Source of the DNA: Cornus controversa
Lineage: Eukaryota > Streptophyta > Magnoliopsida > Cornales > Cornaceae
Reading direction: 5' to 3'
Length of the DNA stretch: 64,000 nt
Assembly: GCA_026545225.1 (NCBI GenBank)
Contig: CM048846.1
Span: forward strand, 85,763,270 to 85,827,269
Shown: positions 9,238 to 20,923 of the stretch, one piece after another
Layout of the letters: each line of letters starts with the position of its first letter
Position numbering within the stretch: position 1 is the stretch's first letter
The notes under the pieces: generated by a model
What the model was told of the DNA's origin: nothing
The model's database searches: none
Seen by the model: the letters and a program-made list of their open reading frames with translations, nothing else
Program-made: the position numbers and the translations under genes

Positions 9238-12200
9238 CATTAATGAGAGGAAGAATGTGTGTTGCATAGTGCACGTAATGTAAAAGATCTTCCTTGGTAT
9301 AAAATGTCTGCCCAGTCTCCAAATTCCTATAACACTACAATAGCCAACACGAAAAAGAAAAATCCTTGTAGTTCTGGTGTCGGTAAATATGATGATTAAA
9401 TCCTTATCTAAAATATTTTTTTTGCTTCAATAGGTAAATAATTAGAATAGATCAATAGATGCTTCAGTTATTCTAGGAGTATATATTGTTGTGTAGTAAT
9501 AAGGATTTACAGGAAATACTCGGTGTCCTATAGGCTATAGCATCACCGATATGCAAATTCTTAAATATTACCCAACTCATACAAAGTACAAACTAATTAG
9601 TTCTGAATCTGTCGTGATGGAACCTAAGCTTTTCTTGTTCACTTCTACTTAGTCGAGATCTAATTTGTATTGTATAACCAACATGTAACAAAGCACTTCA
9701 ATTCTTTCACTGTCATTATAGTAGCAATCTCTCTGTTTGGAGAGAACACGAAAAAGAGGGGGGAAAAGGAGAGAGAGAGAGAATCAAGTCTATTTTCACA
9801 ACTTTGGACACAAATCACCAATAGTTTCTTTGCAACTTCTTTTAATAAATTCAATAGTATCTTTGCAACTGAAAACAATTGTCAGTTTTCAATAGAATCT
9901 ATATGCATACACGTCAAGGAAAGAAATGGGACCTAAAAGACATAAATATAATATTGTAAAAAAGTGCACCAAGTATGCTCATTACTATCATTAGTTTGTG
10001 TATAAGCAACTAAATTTTGGATGAATTTCTTCCATCTTTTCCTAGAAAAATAAAAATAAAATATATCTTATTGGGCAAGTGATGGGGCATGGGTGCCTGA
10101 TGAGAGTATCTGTGGGATCTATTCTGGTTCCCCTAGTTCTAGAATGGTAAGTGGATAGAAGTGAAACCAAAACACCAGTTTTGGGCACCCCTATGAATGG
10201 GACAGTTACAGGAGGTAGCAAGTAAAGGATCTAAAAGAAGAACTGATCAATAATGGTAGAATCAATAATGGTATAGCACAAAATCATATTTCCAATCATT
10301 TACCAACACATTCTGTAACAAGCTTCTCCAACAAAAAGCATTATCATATCATAGTTTTACAACCTTTGTCATCATATGCTTAAAACCAGGCTTGTTTGCT
10401 TAATAGATAGATTACTTTTGTATAGCTACTTAATTAAAACCAAAAAAAGAGAAAAGAAAATAAAGATAACTTGACACCTAAATTAATGCAAAAGTCAAAC
10501 TAGATACCCACATATGTTAATGAAGCTGTAATGATCAAAGTAAGTTCACCTTTTTCACTAATAGAGCACATGATAAGCAGGATAGAAATTAATAATATCC
10601 AATATATCTCCATTATCTCTTTGCATTGAGAAACATTTTTCAAGAGATGAATATCTTAAAAATTGTTCGTTCAAAAGATCCACAAGAATAAGTTTGTTTA
10701 GTCCAAATATTGTTATCTAATCAGAGGAGACAAAATCAGATAAGTTGATAGTAACAATTATAAGTGGTTTAGATGCATGTGTACATTTAATAAATTGAAC
10801 ATTGAAGGTGCAAAGAAATAACAAAGAATGTATACATACTATGAAGCACGGACACTCCATTAGAGGTGTCGTGGCGGTGACGGACACGTGTTGTACACGG
10901 ACATGCCGGGGATACGGCCAGACACATGTTGGACACGGCTAGAAGTGTCCACATTTTTAAATGATTATTTTTTTGAGACGGACACGGCAAGGACAATTCC
11001 TGGATACGCCAAGGACATGGCTAGATATGCAAGGACATGGCCAAGACACGACGGGATCAATTTGTGAATATTTTTTTTTTTAAAACCATGGGGCTCATCT
11101 CAAATTTTAAAATCTAATGGGGTAAAAATGCAAAAATAAAACTTAGGCTTAAAAGCCCACATAAGTGTATTTATTTACCGGAAAAAAAACAACATAAGCA
11201 TATTCACGTCTTCAGATTGCTCTTTTGCTTAATGATTTGTTCTCACTTCTCATATAAAAAATGTAAGTCAAATCAATTAGAGAAAAAGTGAGATGAAGAA
11301 GAAAACAAGAAGAAATAGAAGAAAAAGTGGAGACATTCCCTAGAATGTGTATGTTGTTATTGAGAAACTAAAAAATAAATAAAATATTTTTTTATAAAAA
11401 TATATTTTTATTTTTATTTTTTTAACATATCTTTGCCGTGTCCGTGTCCGTGTCCTTTTTTTTTGAGATTTGTCGTATCGCTGCGTCCATATCGTGTCAT
11501 ACCCCTGTCCGTGCTTCCTAGTTTACATTTCAGTAATGACAAGTTTAAGAACATCTTGATACACTCCTTGATTGTTAGAATATAGTTGAAGTAATAAGGA
11601 TGTGATTCTAAGAAAAAAATAGGACTAGTATCATAAGATGTAAAGAGATACATCAGGATTATTGACATTCCTTTCTAAAAGATCATAAGCATGAAATAAC
11701 ACTATCGTGCTGCATAGTGCCAAATTAATGAGCAACCAATGATTAAGTTTTGTTAATGTTTTATTGATTTAGAAGAAAGAACATTCCAAAACAACACACT
11801 TCCTCATATGCAACACCACCTAACATAGACTAAATTCTTTCAACATGGGAAGACATGTAAGGTACACATTCATTAAAGAGAACATCAAAATCATTTTTTT
11901 TATTGTGTGAAGTACCCAAAAGAACAAGCAAGAAACCTAAACAAACTTAATGTAAAAGTTCAATTACTGTACCGCCTATGTGAGAAGCTAAAGTCAGCAA
12001 TATATCATAAGATAACACAATACAAAAACCTAATACATCAGTTCATAGAATTAAATCAATAATTAGAATCCCCAATTAGGGGGAAAATCAATAATTAGAA
12101 TACTATAATGAACTGATCAATGTATCGATCTCGGTAGAAACACTATTTTCCAGTGATATCAGGGGAAGAAGTAGGATTACCTCTGCTTTAGAACCATCCT

Positions 12201-12264
12201 TAAACTTTTCATATTTTTTAACCCAGCCACTAGGAAGCGATTCTGCCCTACTTTCTTCAGCCAT
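9238..12264 (-). CDS. Methyl-CpG-binding-domain-like gene, two exons recognised (incomplete)
   Basis: Exon at 12264-12181 (minus) starts with ATG and encodes 28 residues including LPSGWVKKYEKFKDG, followed by a GTAATCC donor; exon end phase 0. A second exon at 9326-9238, bordered by a TTATAG acceptor and a GTGAGT donor, encodes NLETGQTFYTKEDLLHYV and further residues. Together these match the start (LP.GW) and end (..G..F.sKeDl..Y) of an MBD fold, whose plant members bind methylated DNA or act in chromatin. The middle segment, with the expected YY-type strand, was not located between the two exons, so an exon is missing, diverged or lost. A possible basic 3' exon lies near 2.1 kb, beyond the copia insertion. 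Assignment rests on motif recognition; a truncated or dead gene is possible. Confidence 0.45.
9327..10837. other. AT-rich, probably intron of the MBD-like gene
   Basis: Contains a GA run at about 9763-9783 and poly-A/T tracts. No exon or repeat could be supported. Confidence 0.4.
10838..11522. mobile_element. Inverted-repeat element with GGACACGG repeats
   Basis: The left end ACTATGAAGCACGGACAC and the right end (reverse complement ACTAGGAAGCACGGACAG) form imperfect terminal inverted repeats. Both arms carry many copies of GGACACGG-type words; the AT-rich centre is non-coding. Flanks share TACAT, but the target duplication is not secure. Best read as a non-autonomous DNA transposon. Confidence 0.55.
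11523..12180. other. AT-rich stretch, probable intron
   Basis: A short direct repeat AATCAATAATTAGAATC occurs twice near 12053-12100. No coding signal seen. Confidence 0.4.
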
Positions 12265-12312
12265 TTACCAAAATATCAAGTTTCTCTCAAAAGCTTCACA
12301 GTCTATTGCTAC

Positions 12313-12495
12313 CTAGTATATATTTAAGACAGAAACTCTATAACATTGCGATATGAACGAGGATAAATAACTCGACCACCCGAAGAGGGCCAGAAGTATG
12401 TTTTCACATATGTTCTCACATTTAATGAAAGCCGACTGATGGGGACCCACCAACTTATCAAGCACTTCCCTAAGCCGATTCACAAAAATGACCAA
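12313..12495 (-). pseudogene. LINE reverse-transcriptase fragment
   Basis: The minus strand reads LREVLDKLVGPHQSAFIK and then NILLA, the fingers motif of plant L1-type reverse transcriptase. Only about 60 codons remain, and the frame degenerates after NILLALFGW. It lies just upstream of the MBD-like start codon. Confidence 0.75.
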
Positions 12496-12679
12496 TTGTC
12501 AACTCAAAAAGGCTAGTTCCAGTAGCAGAACTCAATCAAAGCTATTTATTCTCGTTCTTATCGCAATGTTGCAAAGTATCTCTCTTAAATGTAGAACAGC
12601 TAAGAAAAGATTCTCTAAGCCACGTGTTCTCATTCTCCTGTGTTGCCAATAGAAGAGACCCTATAGCATGAGATTAAGA

Positions 12680-13150
12680 ATTGTTTCCTACCAAACCAAC
12701 CTGATTTTCACTATCCTATCATGAGGTATGTATTGGGCTGACATAATTCCTTACCTTGTAGGAAATTAATCAACATTTATGTTTAACAATCATGGTTGAA
12801 AGTAATGGCTGCTACTGTTGTTGCGCGCTAACGGACATTACAAACCATATCAGTCTCGCATAATTAGAAGACCATAACCCTCCCTCCTTCATTGACAATA
12901 ACAATGAGAAAACGTAACTTTAGAGAATCTTTTCTTTCTTAATTGTTCTCTAGACCCACTTGATTTTCATTAGCCTATCACGAGGTAAGTACTGGACAAA
13001 CATTAATGCTTACCTTGTAAGTAATTAATTAACATTTATGGCTTTCAACGATCATGGTTGAAACAAACAGTTGTTGCTGTTATAGCTCATTAACTACCGT
13101 CAGAAACCATGTCAGTGTGCCATAGTTTCACGGCCATACCCCCCTCCTCC
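12680..13150 (+). repeat. Diverged direct repeat pair (about 210 bp, offset 259 bp)
   Basis: 12690-12895 and 12949-13150 are similar: both carry GATTTTCA..CCTATCA, TTACCTTGTA, AATCATGGTTGAAA-type and AACCAT.TCAGT words in order. No coding potential; an old local duplication. Confidence 0.65.
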
Positions 13151-14330
13151 CACCCCCCTCCTTTTCATATTGTTCACTTTTTTCCTACAAAATCAGTTCA
13201 TACTTCTCCAAATAAACTCAATATACATAGATCAACTCTCCAAAACTTACAATATCACATGATCTAAGCTTAGATCATAAATCAAGATATTCGGACATGT
13301 AAATCAAATTTGTTCTATTTTTCATTTTGACTTCAGTTAGATTATTACTTTAATGAATTTGTTATTTGATGTTAAATCTTGCAGGTTGTTGGTGACAATG
13401 GGACCTTGAACATTATTTATTGAATAACTTTTATATTTTCATATTAAATGAATTTACTAAGATTTTTCTACCAACAATGACTTAAATTTCAATGTAAAAT
13501 TCATGACCCATATGAAAATATATTAATAAATTCAATAAGAATTACTAAATTCCAAATTTATGCTATTTTGGGTTTAAAACATGTGTTTCTTTAAGAGGAC
13601 ATAAGTGACAGGGAAAGAATCACTACTCAGCAGCTACATGTTATATTACAATCATTACACTCCATGTCTGTTACACCATGACCCTCATCATTATGGAAAC
13701 CATTCCATTGCTAAAGACCACATAACGATACATAATTAAATTGTTATTTACTTTTAAAGCAATGTATAAGTCGAATTGTTATAAGTAGATAAACTATGAG
13801 TGTTCTACAGTTATGCTTAGCGGTGCCAATGAAGATGGCATGAAATGGAGCCCCGTATCCAACCCAATCTAGCCAAAAGATCCCCAACATTGTACCTATG
13901 CCATGCCACTGAAAAGTTCATGAATCCTATCCTCAATCTCGGTTCTGGCTCCATTTGTCCCACTAGCCAACAACAGAAAGTGAGTCAACCTATTAAAATA
14001 TTAATTGCTTGTAAATAAGAAAGGGAAGAAATGATGATGAGATGAGAATGCATCACAATGAGAAAATATTTAGCAAGTTTGGTATAAAAAGATGAAATCA
14101 TCCCAGATGGTAAATATCATTAGATGAGCAATACTTTTTGGAAGTAATTAACTGTTTCCAGTTACTGTATCTTAGCTACCTCAACTATTCAATTGAGTAT
14201 ACCTATCCATTCCCTCGAAACAATTGTTCTATTTTGTCATTGCTAAGAAATCTGACCATTCCCTAGTGATTTTACCTGCCAGACATTAATTATTCTCACA
14301 AAATAATCTTAAGAAGTAAACTAGAACAGT
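13151..14330. other. AT-rich intergenic stretch
   Basis: No gene, RNA or clear repeat was recognised. Confidence 0.5.
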
Positions 14331-14418
14331 TTAATTCTTAGTATAGGAATTCAACACCATCAGCCATCCATCTGTCATGCAGTACCAGTACGAGTGAAAT
14401 AGAAACAGAAACACTCTT

Positions 14419-14930
14419 TTCCAAATTTTCATCTGATTCCATCTTATCAAGCAATGGACAAAATCTACATTTACCAAAAAAGCAATAAAATTCATGTCTT
14501 TCATATATGTCATTATTATCCAATGAAATTGATCAAACAGATTAGGAGACAAAATGTACACAAAACCTAGGACCTCAATTTTTTGAGCTAAGAAACAAAC
14601 AATTTGATATAGAGCAACACACATATATATACACATTCACATATATACATATACATATATATAATACAAAAACAAATGAATTACTACTGACAATTAAAAT
14701 GCCTTTTAAGTGTTATATGAACTAAAAGGAACAGGTACACCCTATTCCAAATTTTCATCTGATTCAACTTTCGAAGCAATGAGTCAAAATCTACATTTAC
14801 CCCAAAAAAAAAAAATCAATCTTTTTCCATATCTCTCATCATTATCGATGGAAAATGATCAACAAGGAGACAAAATCTACACAAAACTAGGACCCCAGGT
14901 TTAACAGCTAAGACAAGCATAATTTGATAT
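14419..14930 (+). repeat. Direct repeat pair (about 190 bp, offset 326 bp)
   Basis: 14419-14610 and 14745-14930 share TTCCAAATTTTCATCTGATT, AAAATCTACATTTACC, GGAGACAAAAT.TACACAAAA and AATTTGATAT in order. The DNA between is rich in TATACATA repeats. No coding signal seen. Confidence 0.7.
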
Positions 14931-15064
14931 ATAACATGTATATATAAATACATGACATATATAAAAGATACATGTATATACATACAGAGGGAAACGAGTC
15001 CGGGAGGTTGTATTTTGCCCTTCTCTCTCTCTCTCTCTACATGGAGAGAGGAGGATGCATGAGA

Positions 15065-15310
15065 TTGAGAAAAGGACTCTTGAGAATTCGTGTTTAAATT
15101 ATTACAGTGTTGCTACCAGAAAGAGACCCAAAATGTGAAAGAGAGTTGATTTGTTTCGCTTCTTTCACATTCATTAAAGAAAGTTTTAAAAGTCATTTTC
15201 TTTTAGTAATAAAATAATTCGAAACAAAAATAATTAATGGGCAGCCATATGTATTGTCCAAGCCGGCCAGCTTTGATATTAATCGAAAAGTATATTATGG
15301 TGGGACCCAT
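15065..15310 (+). repeat. Duplicated block, copy 1 (partner at 29043-29290)
   Basis: Shares with 29043-29290 the words GAGAATTCGTG, TTACAGTGTTGCT.CCAGA, GAGTTGAT, AGCTTTGATATT and ATGGTGGGACCCATC in order. The order of matches continues to the right of both copies, so this is part of a larger duplicated segment. Preceded by a CT/GA run near 15020-15050. Confidence 0.75.
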
Positions 15311-15524
15311 CAAAATTTGTAATTTAATAATAATTTTTTGGCCTTTCAAATTAAAAGATTTAAAGATTAAGTGTACCTCGGTAGAGTTTTTAGAGATTGG
15401 AATGGATTTCCAAACTCAAAAAATTCCTGTTAGGGAGAGGAATTGAAATAGTTTTCAAACTTAAGAAATTATTTTTAAAAAAATATTAGTATTTTATGAA
15501 ATAAGAAAAATAAACTTCCATAGA
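15311..15524. other. AT-rich flank of the Mutator-like element
   Basis: No gene seen; 15525-15533 is the left target duplication. Confidence 0.5.
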
Positions 15525-15533
15525 AAATGAAAA

Positions 15534-15624
15534 GGGAAAATTATATTGACCTCCCTTGTAAATAGGCGAAATAACAGATACCCCCTGTAAATTCAAAAAT
15601 AACACTGACCTCCCCTGTCAGTGT
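15534..15624 (+). repeat. Left TIR of the MULE
   Basis: About 91 bp, inverted relative to 21844-21935, differing by a few substitutions and a 3-base gap. Contains repeated GACCTCCC and CAGTG words. Confidence 0.92.
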
Positions 15625-15957
15625 TGTCGGTTGACCAAAAATATAAAAAGACAATTATACCCATATATTTTTTACTATTTTTAATTTGAAAAAATCTGAT
15701 AATGTAAAAAGACATTTATACCCTTTCACTTTATGTCCCATCAATCTCTTTGAAGTTGATACACGCATATACACAAATGTACACACATTTACTATATGCA
15801 TCATACACTGAACATTTGGCTGGTTGACGTTTGGTTTTCTGAACGTTTGGTTTTCTGAAGGTGAGGAAAAATGTGTGAGAGACACATGCACTGAATGTGA
15901 CGAAGAATTGAGAGTGTTGAAGAAAGAAATATATGTGAGAAATGAAATGCATGCACT

Positions 15958-16075
15958 GAAGGTGACGAAGAATTGAGAGCCTGAAAGTTGACGAAGAGAG
16001 AAGGTGACGAAGAATTGAGAGTCTGAAAGTTGACGAAGAGAGAAGGTAGCGAAGAATTGAGAGTCTGAAGGTTCT
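15958..16075 (+). repeat. 42-bp tandem repeat, 2.8 copies
   Basis: Copies start at 15958, 16000 and 16042; the unit opens GAAGGTGACGAAGAATTGAG. It makes an artificial open frame on the minus strand. Confidence 0.9.
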
Positions 16076-16212
16076 CACGTTTCTGGTATGTAAATGGAAA
16101 ACTTACAGTTTCTGTGTTTAAGGTTTAACATTAATCATCACATGAATAGGAGGACATGATTTTAGGTTTTGAAACATGCATATATACACATAGTATGAGT
16201 GTTCACGTATTT

Positions 16213-17158
16213 GGGGGTTTTCAATAGTCTGTTAATTAGGGTTACAAATTTGGGGGTTTTCAAAAATTTGTTAATTAGGGTTAGAAATTTGGGGGTTTTT
16301 AATAATCTTTGTTAATTAGGGTTATAAATTTGGGGGCTTTCAATAATTTGTAAATTAGGATGTTGTCGTTAGTTTGTTAATCTTCGTTTCTTGATCTTGT
16401 CGTTTGTTAGAGCTTGTTTCTTGATCTTGCCATTTATTGATGCATGTGGCTAGTACTACTGTACTCTTCATTCTGTGCTATTTTTTATGGATCATATGAA
16501 TTTTAAATTAAATTTGAAAAAGTTGGTATTGTCTTTACTATTGTGTCCAAATCCTGATATTAAGATTGTTTGTGTTTTTTGATCTTATCGTTTGTTAGAG
16601 TTTGTTTCTCTTTTTTTCTTGATATTGTCGTTTATTAGAGTTTGTTTCTTGATCTTGTCGTTTGTTGATGCACATGGATAGTACTACTGGACTCTTTATT
16701 CTGCTAGCTTTTTAAGATTCTCAAATATTGCAGCAATGTGTATATACCCAATACTAAGTTTATAAAGTGTAAAACTACTCTATTAATTGCTATTTTGAAA
16801 TAATTTAGACCTGGATTAGTTGCAAAATGCAGGACATAAATTTGGGGGTTTTCAATAATCTGGAAATTAGGGATAGAAAATTTGGTGATTTTCAATAATC
16901 TGAAAATTAGGGTTAGAAATTTGGGGATTTGAGAGTTTTCAATATTCTGTAAATTAGGGTTAGAAATTTGGGGATTTGGGAGTTTTCAGTATTCTGTAAA
17001 TTAGGGTTAGAAATTTGGGGGTTTCCAATAATTTAAAAATGAGGGTTAGAAATTTGGGGGTTTTCAATAATTTAAAAATTAGGGTTAGAAATTTGGGGAT
17101 TTGGGGGTTTTCAATAATCTGAAAATTAGGGATAGAAAATTTGGTGGCTTTCAATAAT
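16213..17158 (+). repeat. Two clusters of a roughly 40-bp minisatellite inside the MULE
   Basis: Clusters at 16213-16370 (4 copies) and 16844-17158 (about 8 copies) of an imperfect unit TTAGGGTTAGAAATTTGGGG plus TTTTCAATAATCTGTAAA. Some copies carry an extra GATTTGG. Each unit contains TTAGGGTTA, close to the plant telomere/telobox core AGGGTTT. The DNA between, 16371-16843, is AT-rich and non-coding. The clusters lie upstream of the transposase start. Confidence 0.88.
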
Positions 17159-17225
17159 CTGTACTATTATATGTGCATCAATTAAAGTTTGTTTTGGCTT
17201 ACAAAGGCTTTACTATTTGACAGTT

Positions 17226-20200
17226 ATGAATTCTGTTATACATGATATTGTTCTACATTTCAAGGATAAAGTTGGTATTTTACATGGAGTGGACCCTGAT
17301 AGGTACTGCCATTTAGATCTGCTAGAGGATTGTTGGAAAACTGTATTGAAGGATACATCAACTTCTTTAGGATTTTATATGAAGTTGTCTTATTTTAGGC
17401 CTAACTCTAAGGATAAAATCACAGTGGAAAGTGATGGGGAACTCTTAGAGATGTTTATGATTCATAGTTGTAGAAGATCAATACATATATATGTGGATGT
17501 AATTGAAAGCATTGATGTTAATGTTCCTCATTATAGTGCCCCAGTTGACCATTATGATGATGATGATGATGTGGAAGTGTTGGAAGAAGTCATAAATACT
17601 GGAGGGGATGGTGTTAATGAGGCTGAAGAAGAATGAGATGGTGTTAATGAGGCTGAAGAAGAAGGAGATGGTGTTAATGAGGCTGAAGAGGAAGGAGATG
17701 ATGAAAAAGATGAATATCATGAAGATGATGGGGCAATGGGGTTCAGTACTGAAGATGAGGAATGGAAAACTAAGGATGGTAATCATGGTAGTTCAGAAGA
17801 TGATTATGATGGTGAAGGCTTGATGAATGAAGAGGGGTTGAGGCAGTTCAAGCATAACAGTGCTGATGGGTTTAGTGATTATGAGTCTGGAAGTGATGAA
17901 GGTTATGATTCTAGTGATGAAGATATTCCAATAGATAGAGATACATTGGGAGGGACAAAGTTTATGGTCATATCAAAAGAGGAAAGGAATTTCATAGAGA
18001 GCCAGGTGTGAAAATCAAGTTGGAAAGGGACCTTATGTTTCCTAATGTTGAGAAATTTAGGGAGGTTTTGAAGGATTTCATAATTTAAGAAAGGTGCAAA
18101 ATAGTTAGATTGAAGAATGAAAAAACAAGGATAACTTGTCACTGTGCTACAGAGGGATGTCCATGGAGGTTACATGCTTCCCCTTTACAAGATAAGGTGA
18201 CCTTTATGATTAAAACATACACAGGACCCCACACATGTGTTAAATCTGGTATAGTTAAGGATGCAACTTCAACTTGAATAGCTAAAAAGTTATGGAACAC
18301 TTTCAAAGAAAATCCAAACACCAGTGTAAAGTCAATGGCCACTACTCTTAAAGAGGTATATGGTGTAGACTGTAAGAGTAACATGCAACTTTATAGAGCT
18401 AAAGGGAAGGCCTTAGATGTGCTACAGGGAAATCATGCAAATTCTTATGCTAAGCTACCCATGTTTTGCAATGAGCTATCCAAGTCTGACCCTGGCAGCC
18501 TTGTGATCATAAGGTACCATGACAGACATGATTTGAGTAAGTCGAGAGTATTCAAAAGAATTTTTATATCTTTTGAGGCAATGAAGAATGGCTTCAACCT
18601 AGCATGTAGGCCTTTTATAGGTTTGGATGGTTGCCACCTTAAATCATCATTTGGTGGTGTGTTGCTTTCAGCAATAGCTATGGATGGTAACAATGGATTA
18701 TTTCCTATAGCTTATGCTGTTGTGGAGAGTGAAGGGAGGGACAGTTGGGGTTTTTTCTTGGAACAGCTACAACGTATCATTGGTCAACACCAACACCCAA
18801 TTACATTCATGTCAGATCAGCAGAAGGTAAATCTATTTAGTTTTCATGCATTGTTTACATTTTTTTATTATAAGGTAAGAACTCTGCAATTATAGCATGC
18901 ATATGTCTTGTTATAGGGTCTTGACCAAGCTATTATTGAAGTTTTCCCCCAAGCTTGTCATAGGAATTGTTGTAGACATTTGTTCAACAATTTTAAAAGG
19001 AAGTTCCCTGGTCTACTGTTGAAAAAGTACTTTTGGAAAGCTGCTAGGTCATATCATAGGATTGACTTTGAAGATGCAATGGTTCACATTAGAAATCTGT
19101 CAAATGAGGCATATGACTGGTTAAATGACCTGCCAGTTAAAACATGGGCAAGACATGCCTTTGATGAGAGAGTGACATCTGACCATGTTACCAATAACAT
19201 GACAGAAAGTTTTAATAGCTGTGTGGGTGAACTAAAGATGAAACCAATTGTAACTTTGCTTGATGGGATTAGAACTAAGTTAATAGAGATGATTCAAATA
19301 AGGTATGAAAAGGGTTGTTGTTGGACAGGTGAGGTGACACCTAATATTAAAAAGAAGCTTAACAAAGTCATTGAAGCTTCTAGATACTGCACTCCTAAAT
19401 TAGCTGGTGGTCCAAGGTTTGAGGTTTCAGATGAGGAAGGGAGAAGGCATGTGGTTGACATTAATCTTCATACATGTGATTGTAGAGCATGGCAGATATC
19501 AGGAATACCTTGTAAACATGGTGCAGCTGCAATTGCTTATACCAGACAAGCTTGTGAGAACTTTTGTCATCCATGTTTTTCAATTAAAGCATATATGGCA
19601 GCTTATAGTGGGATGATACACCCTGTTCCTGATGAGAAATTCTGGGAACCTGTTGATTGTGATCCAGTTGAGGGCTCTCCTCCGAGGAGACTACCAGGTA
19701 GACCCAAAAAAAATAGGAGAAGAGAGTGGGATGAACATGAGGCAGGAACAAGTCAGGTCAGAAGAGCCATGACTGTTAGATGCTTTTGGTGTAAGAATTA
19801 TGGCCATAATAGGAGGACATGCCAGAGGGCTCCTACCAATGCTAGTTTGAGGCAACAGGTAATATTATTTTTTTACTTAGAACATTGATGAATGTTTTTT
19901 TTTTCCATATAATAATGTAACATGTAATATGTTGTAGAGACAGACAATGGTCAATAAAGGTGGTGTTGGTGTTGTACCAACAATGGGCAGTCAAAGTGTT
20001 GGGGAACCATGTATTACCCAACAGGTAATTTCTTCTTATTTGTTCTTTAATGTTTGTTGTTTATCAACTTTGGTTAATTGACTTATGCCTATAACTGCAG
20101 TCACAAGATGGTGTGGGAAACTTATCAAATGCACAGAGAGGGAGGGGCACTTCAGCACATGTAGGGGCAAGTGGATCAAGAGCCTCACAAAGAGGGAGGA

Positions 20201-20381
20201 GCACTTCAGCACAAAGGACAAGTAGATCAACAACTTCACAGAGGGCAATGGTAAGTCTTTTACAATGTCTTTTAATTCTCATCCTTAAATTGTATGTTTA
20301 CTTATATAGAATATTTTTATATGGAATTAGGCAAGTAGAAGGAGAGGAAGACAATGCAACTCATCAAATCAGAATATGTGA
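17226..20381 (+). pseudogene. MuDR-type MULE transposase, N-terminal half broken
   Basis: Exons inferred from GT/AG borders and frame: 17226-18826, 18917-19858, 19938-20024, 20101-20250, 20331-20381. The start is the ATG of MNSVIHDIVLHF. Order: N-terminal MuDR/PB1-like domain, a very acidic repeat region, a Cys-rich segment (CHCATEGCPWRLHAS), the transposase core with GLDGCHLK (first Asp), FMSDQQK|GLDQA split by an intron (second Asp) and NNMTESFNS (probable Glu), SWIM zinc finger CDCRAWQISGIPCKH, a basic GRPKKNRRR patch, CCHC knuckle CFWCKNYGHNRRTC and a Ser/Gly/Arg-rich tail. Breaks: TGA 17634 (in a 30-bp acidic repeat), a frameshift between about 17950 and 18009, TAA 18086 and TGA 18275. 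From 18278 to the end the gene is open. It may still yield a partial protein, but a full transposase is not encoded. Confidence 0.85.
17594..17703 (+). repeat. 30-bp acidic coding repeat, three copies
   Basis: GATGGTGTTAATGAGGCTGA followed by GAAGAA-type codons is repeated in frame and encodes GDGVNEAEEE. In the first junction GGA has become TGA (17634), which interrupts the transposase frame. Confidence 0.88.
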
Positions 20382-20923
20382 GCATGTGGTAGCTGTGGGG
20401 CAGTGAGCAAGAAAGTTTTTTTGTGGATGATATTTGGTTCTGTTTAGTTTATCATCCTTAAGTTTAGTTTATATTTTGTTTATGTATCTAAAAACAATGT
20501 CTACTCTTATGGTTCCAACAATGTCTAGTATATTTTTTGGAGGGTACATTTATGGGATATGAAAGTATTTTTTTGTGATGGTACAGTTATGGGAATGAAA
20601 GTTTTTGGGATGATACAATTATGACATACAAAGTTAGGGATCAAAGTCTTTTTGTATATTGTAAATGGCATTTCATTATGGAGGATGATGAACATTGTTG
20701 TTATATATATATGAAATGCAGTATTTATTTATTTATTTATTTCTATGTCTGTTATGCATTATGTTTGAATGTAGATGAAATGCATTGATTTTGTATATAC
20801 AGTAGTTGATTCCCAAATAACTTCTAATTGAATAGGTAGTAAAACTTTAACATATATGTCATAGATGATTGGTACACATTAAATACAATCCACACTTCCA
20901 TTTTTCTTACTTAGAGTAGTCAT
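20382..20923. other. Intergenic space between the two convergent MULE genes
   Basis: 541 bp with a (TTTA)n run near 20729-20749. It must hold the 3' ends of both transcripts. No coding signal. Confidence 0.5.

Noticed and set aside
15731..16078. Minus-strand 115-codon frame with repeated TFRLSILRHLLSSS
   Set aside because: The frame is produced by the 42-bp tandem repeat (14 codons per unit); no domain and no conservation signal.
16213..17158. Repeats with regular spacing, considered as a CRISPR-like array
   Set aside because: Units are imperfect and contiguous with no unique spacers, and the setting is a eukaryotic transposon; it is a minisatellite.
17478..17786. Minus-strand 102-codon frame inside the MULE
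   Set aside because: It is the complement of the transposase acidic repeat region.
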